The notes beneath the pieces were generated by a model that saw nothing but the letters and a program-made list of their open reading frames with translations, did not search any database and was not told where the DNA came from. Source: Ailanthus altissimus (lineage: Eukaryota; Streptophyta; Magnoliopsida; Sapindales; Simaroubaceae). From it: 64,000 nucleotides of DNA. The position numbers and the translations under genes are program-made. Below are positions 34,455 through 46,900 of the stretch, piece after piece (positions within the stretch are counted from its first letter, which is position 1; each line of letters starts with the position of its first letter). The stretch lies in assembly GCA_946807835.1 (NCBI GenBank), contig OX327704.1, positions 2,046,001 through 2,110,000 of the forward strand. Direction: 5' to 3'.

Positions 34455-34890
34455 TGTTACACATAAACTAGATAAAAAGGGTCTCTCCCTAGCTTGCATT
34501 TTTTATCTCTCTATTTTTTGAGAGATAATTGTTTAATTAATTAATTTATCCAATTAAAATTAAATTGTTTGATTTTAATTAAGTCAATATAAAAGGAAAA
34601 TAAAAGGAGAGCCTAGGGTAATTTTTGCGTAACCCTGTGATTAAGAATAGGAAGTCCACTATTCCTTTTCACTGTAATACAAGATGATTAGTTTAGAATC
34701 CTTTAGTACCAAAAAAATAAAGCAAGGATCCCCTGAAGCACCATTGAAGGTATATTCTTTGTTCTATTGTTATTGTGCATCTAACCCATATATTCATAAA
34801 GATTTGATAAAAGAGTTTTTTTTATCTAATTGTTTTTTGTATCAATCTACACTACAAAATAAATTATTTCTAACAATTGGTATCAGAGCC
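34455..34890 (+). mobile_element. 5' LTR and primer site of a truncated copia element
   Basis: The LTR runs from about 34455 (TGTTACAC) to 34875 (..TCTAACA). Two bases later, TGGTATCAGAGCC (34878-34890) matches initiator tRNA-Met. A 'caatataaaagg' TATA-like box lies near 34587. The matching 3' LTR is not in the window. The element probably continues beyond the Mutator-like insertion at 35078-40624 to the gag fragment at 42426-42840. Confidence 0.75.
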
Positions 34891-35449
34891 CAAGTTTTAT
34901 GAATATGTGGTTTTTGTGTTATGATTTATTTTTAATTATATTATGCTTTAATGTGTATATATGTAGCGTGGGAACTTGTAATTTTAATTCCATATAATGA
35001 ATATATGTTTGTGTATGGATCATTTGATCGTTAATTATATGGTTCTTTAGAATTAGATTTTTTTTACTTTTATTTTAGGGTAAAGGACATGTAAACTCCT
35101 GAAGTTTAATGAAAGAAACATAAAGACTCTTGAAGTTTCAAAAGGGCCATAAAAACCTATATCAAAAGACATAAACCGTCTAAAATAACGGTTAACTGGT
35201 CAAAAATGAGTAAACTATCAAAATACCCTTATACTAACTTAAATGGATTTGTGCGCTACTTTTGACTGTTAGTTTTGAATGAAATTACCATTTTGCAAAA
35301 CTCTTAATAGGGATATATATATTCATTATGTGCCTATTTTTTACCTTTTAATTGTTAAGGAAATGATTGAAATGCCCTTCATTTCTTACCATTTTTAGTA
35401 GCCATTTTATTTGACCTTTGAGTCTCTGTCTTTATATACCTAGTTAATT

Positions 35450-37613
35450 TTGAAAGGGATTTTAACCAATTCATCTCCATTTTTTCTCATCCAGCATTCA
35501 CTTATGTTCAAGCTTAAAAATAAGGAAATTTTCCAACAAAATTCTATTGAAAATAGCCATTATATTTCATTGATTTATCTTATCAAAGCCAACAAATATA
35601 AAGTTCAAAATTAAGAAAAATTCCAGAAAAAACAACACATACTTCATGGTCTCCCCTCACCAAAGTCATCAAGTTGAACACAACATCCTAATTTCATCAT
35701 AAGAAACCCATTAATTTTTTATCACATCACAAAGCACATCTATCACTTTAACAACACCCAAAATCTATAAAAATAATAGCACCTAAAATCTAGAAAAACA
35801 TAACCCAAAATCTAAGAAAACAACACCCAAAATTCAAAAAAAAAAAAACATCACAAAGCACATCAAACCTATTTTCATAACAGAACAATGCAAAGACAAA
35901 GCGCAACATCTAGAGTCAATGAAAATCTAATCAAGTTCAAGAATCATTGGTGTCAATACAATTAAAAGGCCTTTATAGAAATATCAGAGTCTAAATAACC
36001 AGATAAGCTACTATTTTGTTGCATGAGAGGTAGGTGTGAATATTACCAAATATGGTATCCAGAATCAAATAAAGTACATCTAAGCTTAAAGCATTAGTCC
36101 CTCTTAATGAAATTAATGGCATGCAGATAAAATTCAAAAAAAAGAAATGTGATTACAACCTTAAAGCATTTATGGGCATTTCAAAATCATCAAAAAACAA
36201 TCCTAACAAGCTTTACTATAGGTGTTTATGGAGACAGTGCTCATTTTACAGATTCTAGAAACTAACCAAATCAAAATTTAATGCAAGTATTTTAAACTCA
36301 TTTACTCCTTCCTCAAACAGCATTGTGTCAGTGCAAGGTGACCATAGATAAGAATATAAAAGTTAATAGGAGATTACTAGCAATATCCATACAAAAAATA
36401 CGAAGACCCAAAATAGAATTCGTTATGCAATCCAACCAATTGTAATATTGATTGCTATAATTATAGGTTACTGCCTAGGGTTAACTATTGATGGGTGTAA
36501 ATTAGACATATATTTAGACTTTATATTATCTTGGAAATTTTTTATTTTTGAGTAATTCTAGAACCATTTATGCATTGAATGATGTTTTTACAGGGTTGGG
36601 ACATTATGAGAAGAAAAAGGATAAAATTGGAGCAAAAATGATATAAACGCCATAGCTTTCATGAGCTACGATGAACATTGAGGTGTTTAAGAAGAAGAAC
36701 GTCACAACGCAATTTCTAGAACCTCTATAATTTAAGCCAAATAGGAGAACGCCCCAACGTCCAAGGCAAAAGCAGCAGCATTAAGAACGCTTTAGCATTA
36801 AGCCAAATTTTGAAACTATAAAAGCTCAACTTTTAGAACTCATTGGAGGTTTGGCTAACCCCATCTTGCCCCTAACCTAACCTATAAATTACCCATACTT
36901 ATGCAATAACAACATTTAAAGCTATTTTAGAGGGAGGTTACACAATTAAGAGCATTTTGGCTAACTATTGAAAGATTTAACCAAGCTCAATGATTGATTA
37001 AAGGTCATCTGGTCTTCATTCATTAGGTTTAGATTGGTTATATCATGATTTATTATTGTTATTTAGTCATTAAACTCATATTATATTGATGTAATTCTAT
37101 TATATAATATTATAATCTTGAACTCAATATGTGTACTTGATTGGGTTAATATTTTTATTATAAACTCAATTATTTATTCAATTTGTCTGTTATTAATGCT
37201 TTCAATATCCTATAAATAGTGCTTGAATGATTAGGGAACACTTGGATAAATTTGAAAAAGGCATCCTAGTATTTAGACCTAGATAAATTGACACATAATT
37301 GTGGAGTAGTATCCACAAGCTTCGAATTAGAATAGAAATATACCTAATTGGCATGTATGGACAATACAACTTGTTCGTAATAACTTTCATTTATTCAAAT
37401 TCTCATAAAAATATAAGAATTTGGTAGATTAATGTATAATTGCTCGACCATCGAAAAAGACTTGCAATAAAGTTTGTGTTGTGACCAAAATTAAACTGAG
37501 TGGGTAATAATTAAGATAACAAAACATTATATCGATGGATAGATATAGTCTTAGATACTCTTTATATAGTGATTGTACTTCATTACTTACACAAGTTAGG
37601 TTGATTAACATTA
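35450..37613. other. Interior of the Mutator-like element, non-coding
   Basis: AT-rich sequence without a clear frame. The A-rich stretch at 35740-35860 repeats 'aacacccaaaatctaga..aa' several times. Around 36480-37000 composition is more even, with no recognisable product. Confidence 0.35.
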
Positions 37614-37618
37614 GTAGT

Positions 37619-38596
37619 TGTTGCGAATATCAAGCCATGCACTTCAGTTTAACACCCCTATAGCATCAACTAAGCCACAACCTTGATACCCCTTTTACTC
37701 TATGCGCAGTGGAAACCATAATTTATACTATAAGAAAGAACATATAAGATCAATACACCAATAAAGATAAATAAAATAAACCAATCAACAAGACAAGAGA
37801 TATATGTGGTTCAGCCCAAAATTGCCTACGTCTACGGAGGATCTATGATCCAGCTTCTTATTATTAAAATAGATTACTAAGTATCTTCTTACATCATCAA
37901 TGACTCCACAAGACCCCTTAGTATCTCCTATAGAGATCTCTAAGTATCTACCCTTGATCACCAAGACTCCCTAAGACCTCTTAATATCTCCTCATAAGAG
38001 ATTTTTACAAGGAACACAAGGATAGTCCGAGCATCTAAGCCAAAAGGATCTATGGTGTTTCTCTTTTGTTCACTCAAGAACCAAAAGAAAACACTCCCCA
38101 AAGGTTACACCTTAGTGCACCACGCACTTAGTGCCTACTTAGCTCATCTATTCTCTCTTATGGTTACATCTTGAAACCTTAGATGCTTGATCTTAAACAA
38201 AGGGTTTACAAGTGTTTATATAAGGTGTATTTCGTACCTACTAACCCTATTCCTTGTTGGAGTAAGAGTCCACTTATTTTGGAAGTTCAAAACTTTCCAA
38301 AACTCAAAATCCCCAACCAGAACGGACATCTTGACGCGTTTGGGCACCGCGGCACTGGGCTTCTGTGTTGAGCGCCGTGGCGCTCAGCCCTGGGCTCTGC
38401 GGCACTGGCAGCTCTCCCGCGACTTCTTCATTTTCTTCACATCTTCGAGTCCAGTTTCACTTCCCCCTTCATGTCCCACACATCCTAGACTTCTCCATAC
38501 GTGTCTCATATGTTCTAGACTTCTTGTGACTTTTCACTTTGGTATTCATCTCAATTCTTGTCCAGTCAAGATTATTGAATCACCAATTTTCCAACA
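37619..38596 (-). mobile_element. Solo LTR (copia family), nested in the Mutator-like element
   Basis: 978 bp, flanked by the exact duplication gtagt (37614-37618 and 38597-38601). On the minus strand it starts TGTTGGAAAATTGG and ends GATATTCGCAACA. Its U3 half, with a GC-rich block (about 38335-38420), matches the LTRs of copia element 3. Its R-U5 half, with 'ggatcatagatcc' and 'gtagacgtaggcaatttt', matches the solo LTR at 26908-27847. It is therefore a mosaic of two LTR types. Confidence 0.9.
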
Positions 38597-39454
38597 GTAG
38601 TGTTTTAGCTTTAATATATAAACAAATTAAATTAACATTTGTCTGTATAAAGGCAAGGAGACATCAGTGTCTGGTTAAAAATATGCATAAATGCTTCATG
38701 AAATTGATACTTTACTCATCACTCTATTACTTGTTTGCGATAGCATGTACATGCGCTTAGCACACACATCGCAGTCACAACAACAGCTATAAGGAGTCAA
38801 TGTGTTTATTTTAGTGGTAAATGAAAAATAGATAAATTTGTATGAATTATTAATAAATATGAGCACCATAGATTCATACACTGTATTGAAATTGTACCAT
38901 AGTTTAAATATGTCAACAATTAATAATCTAACCAAAGTAAAAACTATTCAAAGACATAAAATAAAATTGTACCATTGTTTAAATATATCAATAACTACTC
39001 CCTTTACTTAACAATAACTTCAAAAAACTACAGACGTACCATTGGAAGAAAAGATCAAAAAATACCCTACAGATATTATATAGCTAGCATTAGGTGTGAA
39101 TTTAAAAAAAAAAAAACCCTTCTAAATTGAAAATGAAGTCCAGTAGATGTACCTTTAGTTTTTCTTATGGTTGAACTTGGCTTGAGGATGGTTGTTGACA
39201 ATCACTATTAGTAGGCTATTGAAATAAAAGGTTAACATATTGCAATAGTTGTATTTGTCTTCTTGTCAAATTGATTTTAGGTATTTCAACCCTCAAAAAT
39301 GGCCTTTTATTAGGGTGTCTTGGTTGATCAAGTTATAGAGCATTTGATTGTCCTTGAATACTTGCCTGACAAAGTGAACTTATTGTTAATCTTGTTATTT
39401 TTCGGTAATTGAATAATAAAAGGTTAAGCATTAACATATAAAAAATAACATGTG

Positions 39455-39655
39455 ATGTTGATGCATTCTTGCATCCTCTTTTTTAGTATGTCCAAATAAA
39501 CAACATTGACCACATTTCATTGTTCTCTGGCTTCATTTTGTAGACCTAGGTCTATTTTCACTTGGCTCTCTCCTTTTACTACTCTTTGGCCTTCGAATCT
39601 TTATTTTAACATTAGGTGGATTGATTATAGACCCTTCCACGATAGGCCAAGCAAT
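39455..39655 (-). pseudogene. mudrA: C-terminus of MuDR-type transposase
   Basis: The minus-strand translation has WLEQIAWPIVEGSIINPP, then the basic stretch KIRRPKSSKRREPSENRPRS and, after one stop, MKCGQCCLFGHTKK. A proline/arginine-rich linker followed by a C-x2-C-x4-H zinc knuckle is how plant MuDR transposases end. The last knuckle cysteine is not obvious. The catalytic and SWIM domains should lie further right on this strand but are not visible before the TIR at 40624. Confidence 0.65.
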
Positions 39656-40633
39656 TTGTTCTAGCCATTCAACATTGTAGTATCAGATATTCAACCAAAA
39701 TAGAACCATTCACCACCAGTACCAAGTATAGTGCAATATCAGACATTCAAGCAAAATATACAAAATATATCTCATTTAGTTCCACCAACAATGTAGTCTT
39801 AAATATTTGAACAAAACATACACATTAAAGACCAAAGAATATCACTCCTTACAAAAACTCTCTTACCAATGTTCGAAACCATCAATGGAAGAAGACAAAA
39901 GGCCCAACAAAAATCGATTAACAACAGGCATGTGATGAACTAGAAAAATCCATTAAACACTAATGTTCATAGAGAAATTGACATATATGTCATGAAAATC
40001 CACTTCAATGTAAGAAGATAAATTTTTTCGAAAAACCATTAACTAAAAAATTAGAAAAAAAAAACATTCAGGTTCTAAAATAAACTTCCTATCATAATTT
40101 GTAACCCTATTATAGAAAATTTTTATTATAATTAGAATTTCTCTTAATCTACACAAATATTAACTTTTACAGACATTAAAATCAAAAGCCCTCTTTCAAA
40201 ACTAGAAAGAGGATTTCTTTAGGTATTAGGGATTTACTTGTAATTTGTTGTAGTTTCCTCATCAATGAAAGAAGCTATTTAAGAAATTTCAAATGCTAGA
40301 GCTCACTAGTGTTTTTCGTGTTTTTCTTTCACAATGTTGTAGTTTGCAGGGTTTAAAAGACGATCTCTTCTCTTTCTCTTCTAAGCAAGAAATGGATTAG
40401 CCAATTACAAGATACCACGTGGGGTTGACAAGATGTCAAAAATAATAAAATAGACTCCCCTGAGTGACCTATTTACAATTTATATTTAAAATGATAAAAT
40501 TGTCCTTTTTTCATTCATTCAGATAGTTTTCATCTTCTGACAAGGGTCTCTATGACCCTTTCAAAACTTTAAGAGTCTTCATGTCTTTTTTGTTAAACTT
40601 CTAGGGTCTATATGTCCTTTACCCTTTATTTTG

Positions 40634-42425
40634 ATTAGATTAAAATTGTGTAAAAGGAATTTTTGAAATTTTATTTTATTATCTTTTCTTTAATTTTGGT
40701 GGTGACAAATCCAATAAGAAGAAAATGGTGAAAAGGTAGTGGATAGAGTACCCATTGTTGATGTTAAATGCCTTAAGCACTCGGCCTTGCAATACATGGC
40801 CAGGGTGCCAACTGTTGGTTGCCCTAGCTATACACACAAATGCAGAGCCTTATGACTTTGCATGCGAACCAAGGCACCGACAATCGAGCGACATGGCAGT
40901 ACATGCCAGAAGGGCCTAGTAGCTTTTCTAGGTAGAGTCATATCTACAGCTGTAGGTAGGCGAGGTGAAAGGCAACCACTACTAGCGACTGGTACCATGG
41001 GCAGGAGCCTTTGTGCTGCTGCCCTAGGAGCTCCCAGAGCAACACATGGTCTTTGTTTAGGCCTAGGAGACCTAAATAGCAAATTGGACTTTGGTCATTT
41101 TGGCATTAAGGCCTTTTTTGGACAGAATTTTATAAAAATGTCCAAAACTTGAACTGTCTTGCAAAATTACACAATGGGCTCAAGAAATATTCTTAAGCTC
41201 ATGTAAACCAAACCACAATGAAGAAGAAAGTAGGCCTACATGCCTATACTTTTTATGTAAATTTGAAAATTATTTAATTATTTATTTATTTTGTTGTAAA
41301 TAAAAATCTTAGGGACCCGACCAAAGTTAATTAAAAGTTCATTTATGTTATATAATTATGTGATGAATTATAACATAGTCATACATAATCACATGCCATA
41401 CATGTGTACCCACCCGTATTATTGTCATATGACATGCATGTATGCTATAATTAGAATTTAAATAGTTTATTTTGTTATGGTAAATTTAATTTAATTTAAT
41501 TTTTTTGGATTATATTAATAGATTAATTAGCATTATTAGAACTTGCATAATTAATTGAATAATGTGAAATTAATTTAATAGTTAAATTTGATAATTTCAC
41601 ATAATTCTAAGTTACCTTTATTAAATAGTTTGATTTAGGATGAGTTACAAGATATTTATAAATAATTGATTAATTTCAACATAATTAATTAGGCCTATAA
41701 TTATAGAAGTAGGTTCACCTAATGGTTAGACCCGTATAATAATTGGATTAGTAAGACTAATAAACCTAAGCTCAATAAGATTGAATTCAATAAGGCTTAA
41801 TTAAATTAAACCTAGAAATTATTTATATATGATATAATCATTTGCTCGGGTTGTAAAACATAAGATATTTTATAGAAAACACATTTTAAAAAATATTGAG
41901 TTGGAGAGGGTACATGACAATACACCCATAAGTCTCCATTATTAGTATAACACCGTGAGGTGTAGGTGGCGCTTAGCGACATCTTGATTTCATGAGGTTG
42001 TCCACCTATGTCAATATCAAAGTTGACTTCCTAGAGATAGGATTGAAGTGATGTATTTAAAAAATGACCTATTCAACGACAGTAATTTTGAATTAAGTCA
42101 AAATGATTTGAAAAAATGAGTTACACTCGCAGAAATAAAATTAAATTGTTAATTGTATCTTGACTATAACTGTAGTTAGTAAGTAAAAGAAAAATATCAG
42201 ATATTTTGAATTTTGCCTATTAATTTTAAATAGTCTCAACTTCAATTTAAAACTAATATTATCAACACCACAATGATATATTAATTGTTAAATTAAACTA
42301 TCATAGATTAGTATCAATATTTTCTTGTGTTTAAATATTATGCAATATACATCACATTTATTATTTTAAAATTGCTATGATATTTATTCAAGTATTTTTA
42401 AAATTACTTTATTTATTTCAGCATT
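40634..42425 (+). other. Probable leader of the truncated copia element
   Basis: Non-coding. It includes a patch of more even composition at 40740-41150 with open frames on both strands that match nothing I know. The rest is AT-rich. Its position between an LTR/primer site and a gag start, once the Mutator-like insertion is removed, suggests a retrotransposon leader. Confidence 0.4.
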
Positions 42426-42840
42426 ATGTCTAGTACAAACCTTAGCATAACTCTTTTAGCAAACTAAAAATTAATTAGTAATAACTTCGTTAAGTGGAAA
42501 AGCAATGTAAACATTGTACTGATATGTGAGGACCAAAAGTTTGTTCTTATAGAAGAGTGTCTTGCAAAACCCACATCTAATGCCCATTGTAATGCATAGG
42601 AGCAGTATGATAAATAAATTCAGACCAATAATAACGTTTGTTGCTACATGCTTTCCAGCATAAGCGATATGCTCAAAATGAAGCACAAGCCCTTGGAGAC
42701 TGCATATGAGATATGGGAGTCCCTTTAAAGGATGTTTGGCTAGTAATAAGAACATGGCGTCATAAAGCTACTCGTAGCTACATGAACACCAAGATTACGA
42801 AATGAGTTCTTGTGCATGAGCAAGTTTTGAACATAATCAA
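42426..42840 (+). pseudogene. gag: Copia Gag fragment
   Basis: From ATG at 42426 the translation gives MSSTNLSITLLAN, a stop, then NNFVKWKSNVNIVLICEDQK with the words FVLIEECLAKP, CCYMLSSISDMLKMKH and AYEIWESL. This is the start of a copia Gag of the kind with an N-terminal YVKWK..LN motif. At least four stops break it, and it ends near 42840 in AT-rich DNA. The minus-strand open frame over the same place is a shadow. Confidence 0.8.
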
Positions 42841-43540
42841 TATTTTTTAGTAATATTTTTAAATACATTAATATTTAGTAATTTTAAGAAAAAAATAAAT
42901 ATATTGGGGTTTTATATTTTCATTAGTAATTATGTATAAAAATTATTAAACAACTATAAAATATTTGTTCTTTCTAATGAGCATTAAATATTAATATATT
43001 AAAAAATATTAAATATTAATAAGAATATAAAATAAAAATAAAAAATTAACTAAAATATTCATCCTTCCACCATAACATAAATATGTTGTTTTTTTAATTA
43101 TTATAGTATTTTAATTATTTGGTTAGTATTTTTTATTAATAATAAATACTATAATATATTTATTATTTCTAATGAGTATTAAATAATAATTTATTTAAAA
43201 AATATTAAATTTTAATGAAGTTCTAAAATATAAATAAAATTTATAGTAAAAAAATGAAATAACTAAAATGTTAATCCTTTTATTTAAGTTATAGTTTTTT
43301 ATTTTAGTATTATATTTTTAAAATGTATTATTAATTTTTATAATAAAATAAAAGTATTATAGTATTGGTGTTATTAATATAAGAGCAAATTAATAAAAAT
43401 TAAGATTTAACAAAACATTTGTAATAATAAAAGTTTTTTTTATGTATTATAAAACATCAAAAGAATAAATGAGTAATGTCGCAGGAACAAAGGGTCATAT
43501 CAAGAACTAAATAAGTAATCGAACAAAAGTATGCTGCCAA
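42841..43540. other. AT-rich DNA upstream of the WSD gene
   Basis: Low-complexity sequence with repeated 'aaaatattaaatattaataa' type words at 42980-43210. No gene or clear element. Confidence 0.4.
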
Positions 43541-43542
43541 CT

Positions 43543-43612
43543 TCCCTTAATTAGATGACGGTCACATGTGTTGTAATTTCCCTTAATTAGTTGATGGTCA
43601 CCTGTGTTCGCT
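43543..43612 (+). promoter_or_regulatory. Duplicated upstream block with E-box-like sites
   Basis: A unit of about 36 bp, 'cccttaattagatgacggtc' then 'acatgtgttgtaattt', occurs twice in tandem about 330-395 bases before the WSD start codon. The first copy has the palindrome CACATGTG and the second has CACCTGTG. E-box-type sites bind bHLH factors such as MYC2 in plants (family knowledge). Activity here is inference. Confidence 0.35.
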
Positions 43613-43700
43613 ATTAATTGCAGACTTTTGGAGCGTTGCAGTTTATTTATTAAATTTTGTTATTATGTGTATATTAATTTTTTATAATTAATTAAAGAGT

Positions 43701-43711
43701 GTATATAATAA
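43701..43711 (+). promoter_or_regulatory. Candidate TATA box of the WSD gene
   Basis: 'gtatataataa' lies about 235 bases before the ATG in otherwise AT-rich DNA. It is the best TATA match near the gene, but AT-rich sequence makes chance matches common. Confidence 0.3.
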
Positions 43712-43937
43712 AAAAACTTACCATGAGGAATTGCAGTACTTGAAAAGTAGTTAGAATTTATTTTCATTGTCTACACCGTAAGCAACAAAATCAATTCGAG
43801 TAGGCTGGCTAACAACTTCAGCTCATCATATTAATAAGTTCACGCCATATTATTCGAAAATAAACAATAGGGCATACACAGGAACAAAATAGGAAGGAAG
43901 AGAAGAAGAAGGAAAACAAGAAGAAACAGCTGCAGAA

Positions 43938-46900
43938 ATGGCGAACAGCAAGGCATGGACGGATGAGGAGCCTCTGAGCCCAGGAGCTCGGTTATTTAAT
44001 GCACCAAATTTGAATGGTTATATCATCGGAATTATGGGGTGGAAGACAAGCGTTAACCCTAGTGTCATCAAAGAAGGATTACTACATACTTTCATCAAGC
44101 ATCCTCGTTTCTCTAGCCAGCTGGTAAGTAAACTATACTTATTTTTTCTTTTTTATTCTTTAGGGTTTGAATGGGAACAAAAAATTTTACCCACTAAACA
44201 CCAATCTTTATTATTTATTTTTAATATTTAAATTCATGTTACCCTAAATATAAAGAGCATTCACAAACATCTAAACTACAGCCAATGAACTACTTTCTAT
44301 ATTCACAAAATAACCCATTTGTTTTGGATATATAAAGCATTTTTAGCCTTTTCAGCATATTTCAAATGATTTATAAATGTGCTTTGCATCTACTGTCATT
44401 TGAGTTCGAATAAAAATAAGATATAAGAGTTTGTGTTTCGTAATTGAAAATTTTCATTTCCATCCATACTTTTTGGAAAAAAAATATAAAATATAAAAAT
44501 TATAAATCTGTCTTAATTTCTAATAATATCTTAGTAAATTAAATTATTATAATAAAATTCATTTTTATTAAATATCCATATAAATTCTTAATGCTAAATG
44601 AATTCCACAATCATTTCTCCATCAAAAGTTGTTCATCTAAAACTAAAATCTAATAATATTGACTGATCGATCGAAAAACGTTATTAATCACATAGAAAAA
44701 TAATTTTCTATGTGGTTTAAGTCAAAGTTTTTGTCCTTAAAAAAAGGGTAATATTATTAAATTTTTAAATACTTATTATATTTTAATTGATTGGATCAAA
44801 TTATTTATTATATAATTCAATTGATTGGATCAAATTATTTATTATATGATTCAATTTCTTATTTGATTTTACCAAGTGAGTAATCTCAAATTTTCTTTTA
44901 AACTAGAGGGGGTTTTTGAGTTCCTTGAACTTTTTGTTTTTATTAACTATTTGTTCTTCACTATAAATAGCACATAAAATAATATTTGATCGTTATTATT
45001 ATTTTATTTAAGAATCAGTTATTCTTGAGTTGGAGAAACGGTTGTAGAACTTATTTAGAATTAAGAGTAATTATATAAGTATCATTAAAAATTAATATTC
45101 TTACAGTAATTTAAATAAGTAAGAATATATTAATAATTAATGCTATTTTTTAAACTAAAAGTTTAATTTTAAATGAGTGTATTGAGAAAGTGGATGTATT
45201 GAGTATTTTAGTGGATTTAAATAACTTCTTATGTATGTGTATACATGATTTACCATATGGTGAACAATATTATCACATGTCATTATTTAATAAATTCATA
45301 AATTTTACACAATTTATTATGTGCTACAAAATTTTACCATGTATTTAAGAGCTCACTATACGGTGAGTTAGGTAGCCCAATAAATTAATTATATATATAT
45401 ATATATATAATATTTTTTTAAAAAGTAAATTTCTTTTAGAGTGAAGTATCCTTTTTTTTTTCTCAAGTGATATATCAAAAAATTATAAGTGGTGAAATAA
45501 TAAAGTGAATAACTTTAAAAGTTATAAAAATTAATTATAGTATTGAATACATCATTTAGAATGAAAAACATATTGGAATATTGTTGAGAATTATATTATT
45601 ATTATTATTTCATGCATGTAGAATGTATATGGTTTTTCTTAATGGAAAATTAGCCGTGTTGTTTTCAGAACTACTAAAAATCCCATGCCATCACAAAATT
45701 CAGCCTCCCTTCCCTTTAATTTTAAAAGACATGAGAGAAGTGGATTTACAATAAAAGAGTGGTAACCAAACCATCTCATATGAATATTTATGATTATAAT
45801 TGTTAATAATGACAAAATTATTTTCTATCAATTTAAGTCATTTATGAAAACTAGTAAAAGTAAATTATTACGCTTTTCGTATATGATCCTTCTTGCAATA
45901 TACATAGTTTGTCTGAGGTACGCTTTTTCAAATATCAATGTTATTAATTTAATACTCAACTTAAAAATTTAAATTGATAGGTAAAAGTTTAATATCAATT
46001 TTAAAGATAAGTCTTTAATAATTCATTTTACATAAAATATGAATCTGAGTAGGTTGAATTAGATAAGTCCCCCGTTTTAGAAAGACAAAGCCAAGAAACT
46101 AAAAACAAAGATATGAAGGCTCAAATTTAAGATCTTAACTCTGATACTATATTAAATTATCACTCAACTCAAAAACTAAAACTAATAGGTAAAGACTCAA
46201 TTTTAATATTAAAGATAAGTTTTTAACAAATGTTATTAAAAATTATGTTATTCACTAAAATTTTATATGTATATTAAAAGGTGATATTGGGAAGGAAAAT
46301 GAAATGGATCCAGACTATAGTAAGCGTAGAAGACCATGTTATTGTTCCAGATTTAGATCCTGAAATGGAAAATCCTGAACAATTTGTTGAGGATTACATC
46401 TCCTACATAACCACAACACCAATGGATCTCTCAAAACCATTGTGGGAACTTCATCTTCTAAATGTCAAAACCTCAGATGCAGAGGCCATTGGAGTTTTCC
46501 GAATCCATCACTCAATTGGTGATGGTGCATCTCTCATTTCTCTTATTCTCGCTTCTGCTCGGAAAATTTCTGATCCTGAAGAGTTGCCGAGCATTCCTGT
46601 GCAGAAAAGCACGGATGCTCGTGCTCCAACTGGATGGTCTTGGTCAGCAAAAATACAGTTCATTTGGAATACGATCGTGAATGTTTCAATGTTAATGGCA
46701 ACAACAATATTTTTGAAAGATACAGAGACTCCTCTCAAAGATAGGCATGGAGTTGAGTGTGTGCCCAAGCGATTTGTGCACAGGACTGTCAGCTTGGATG
46801 ACATAAAGCTAGTCAAAAGTGCACTGAACGTGGTATGTTTGTTTACTTTTACTTGGTTCAGCTATTATAGAAAAAATTATATTTTTTATAATTATTAATA

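Larger units (their letters stand above)
35078..40624 (-). mobile_element. Mutator-like DNA transposon, degraded
   Basis: 5547 bp. Inverted ends of about 100 bp begin GGGTAAAGGACATG on the left. The reverse complement of the right end begins GGGTAAAGGACATA. Both continue with 'gaagtttaa', 'agactctt.aagttt' and 'aaaggg.cata' words. The flanks tttatttta (35069-35077) and tttattttg (40625-40633) match at 8 of 9, and a 9-bp duplication is the Mutator signature. The minus strand carries the C-terminus of a MuDR-type transposase (about 39650-39455). A solo LTR sits inside at 37619-38596. The transposase core is not recognisable, so the element is dead. Confidence 0.82.

Noticed and set aside
40828..41152. 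Overlapping open frames on both strands with balanced composition
   Set aside because: Neither translation matches a family I know and both are open because the patch is GC-richer. The position fits a retrotransposon leader.
42471..42755. Hydrophobic minus-strand open frame, possible membrane protein
   Set aside because: The plus strand of the same stretch is clear copia Gag, so this is an antisense shadow.
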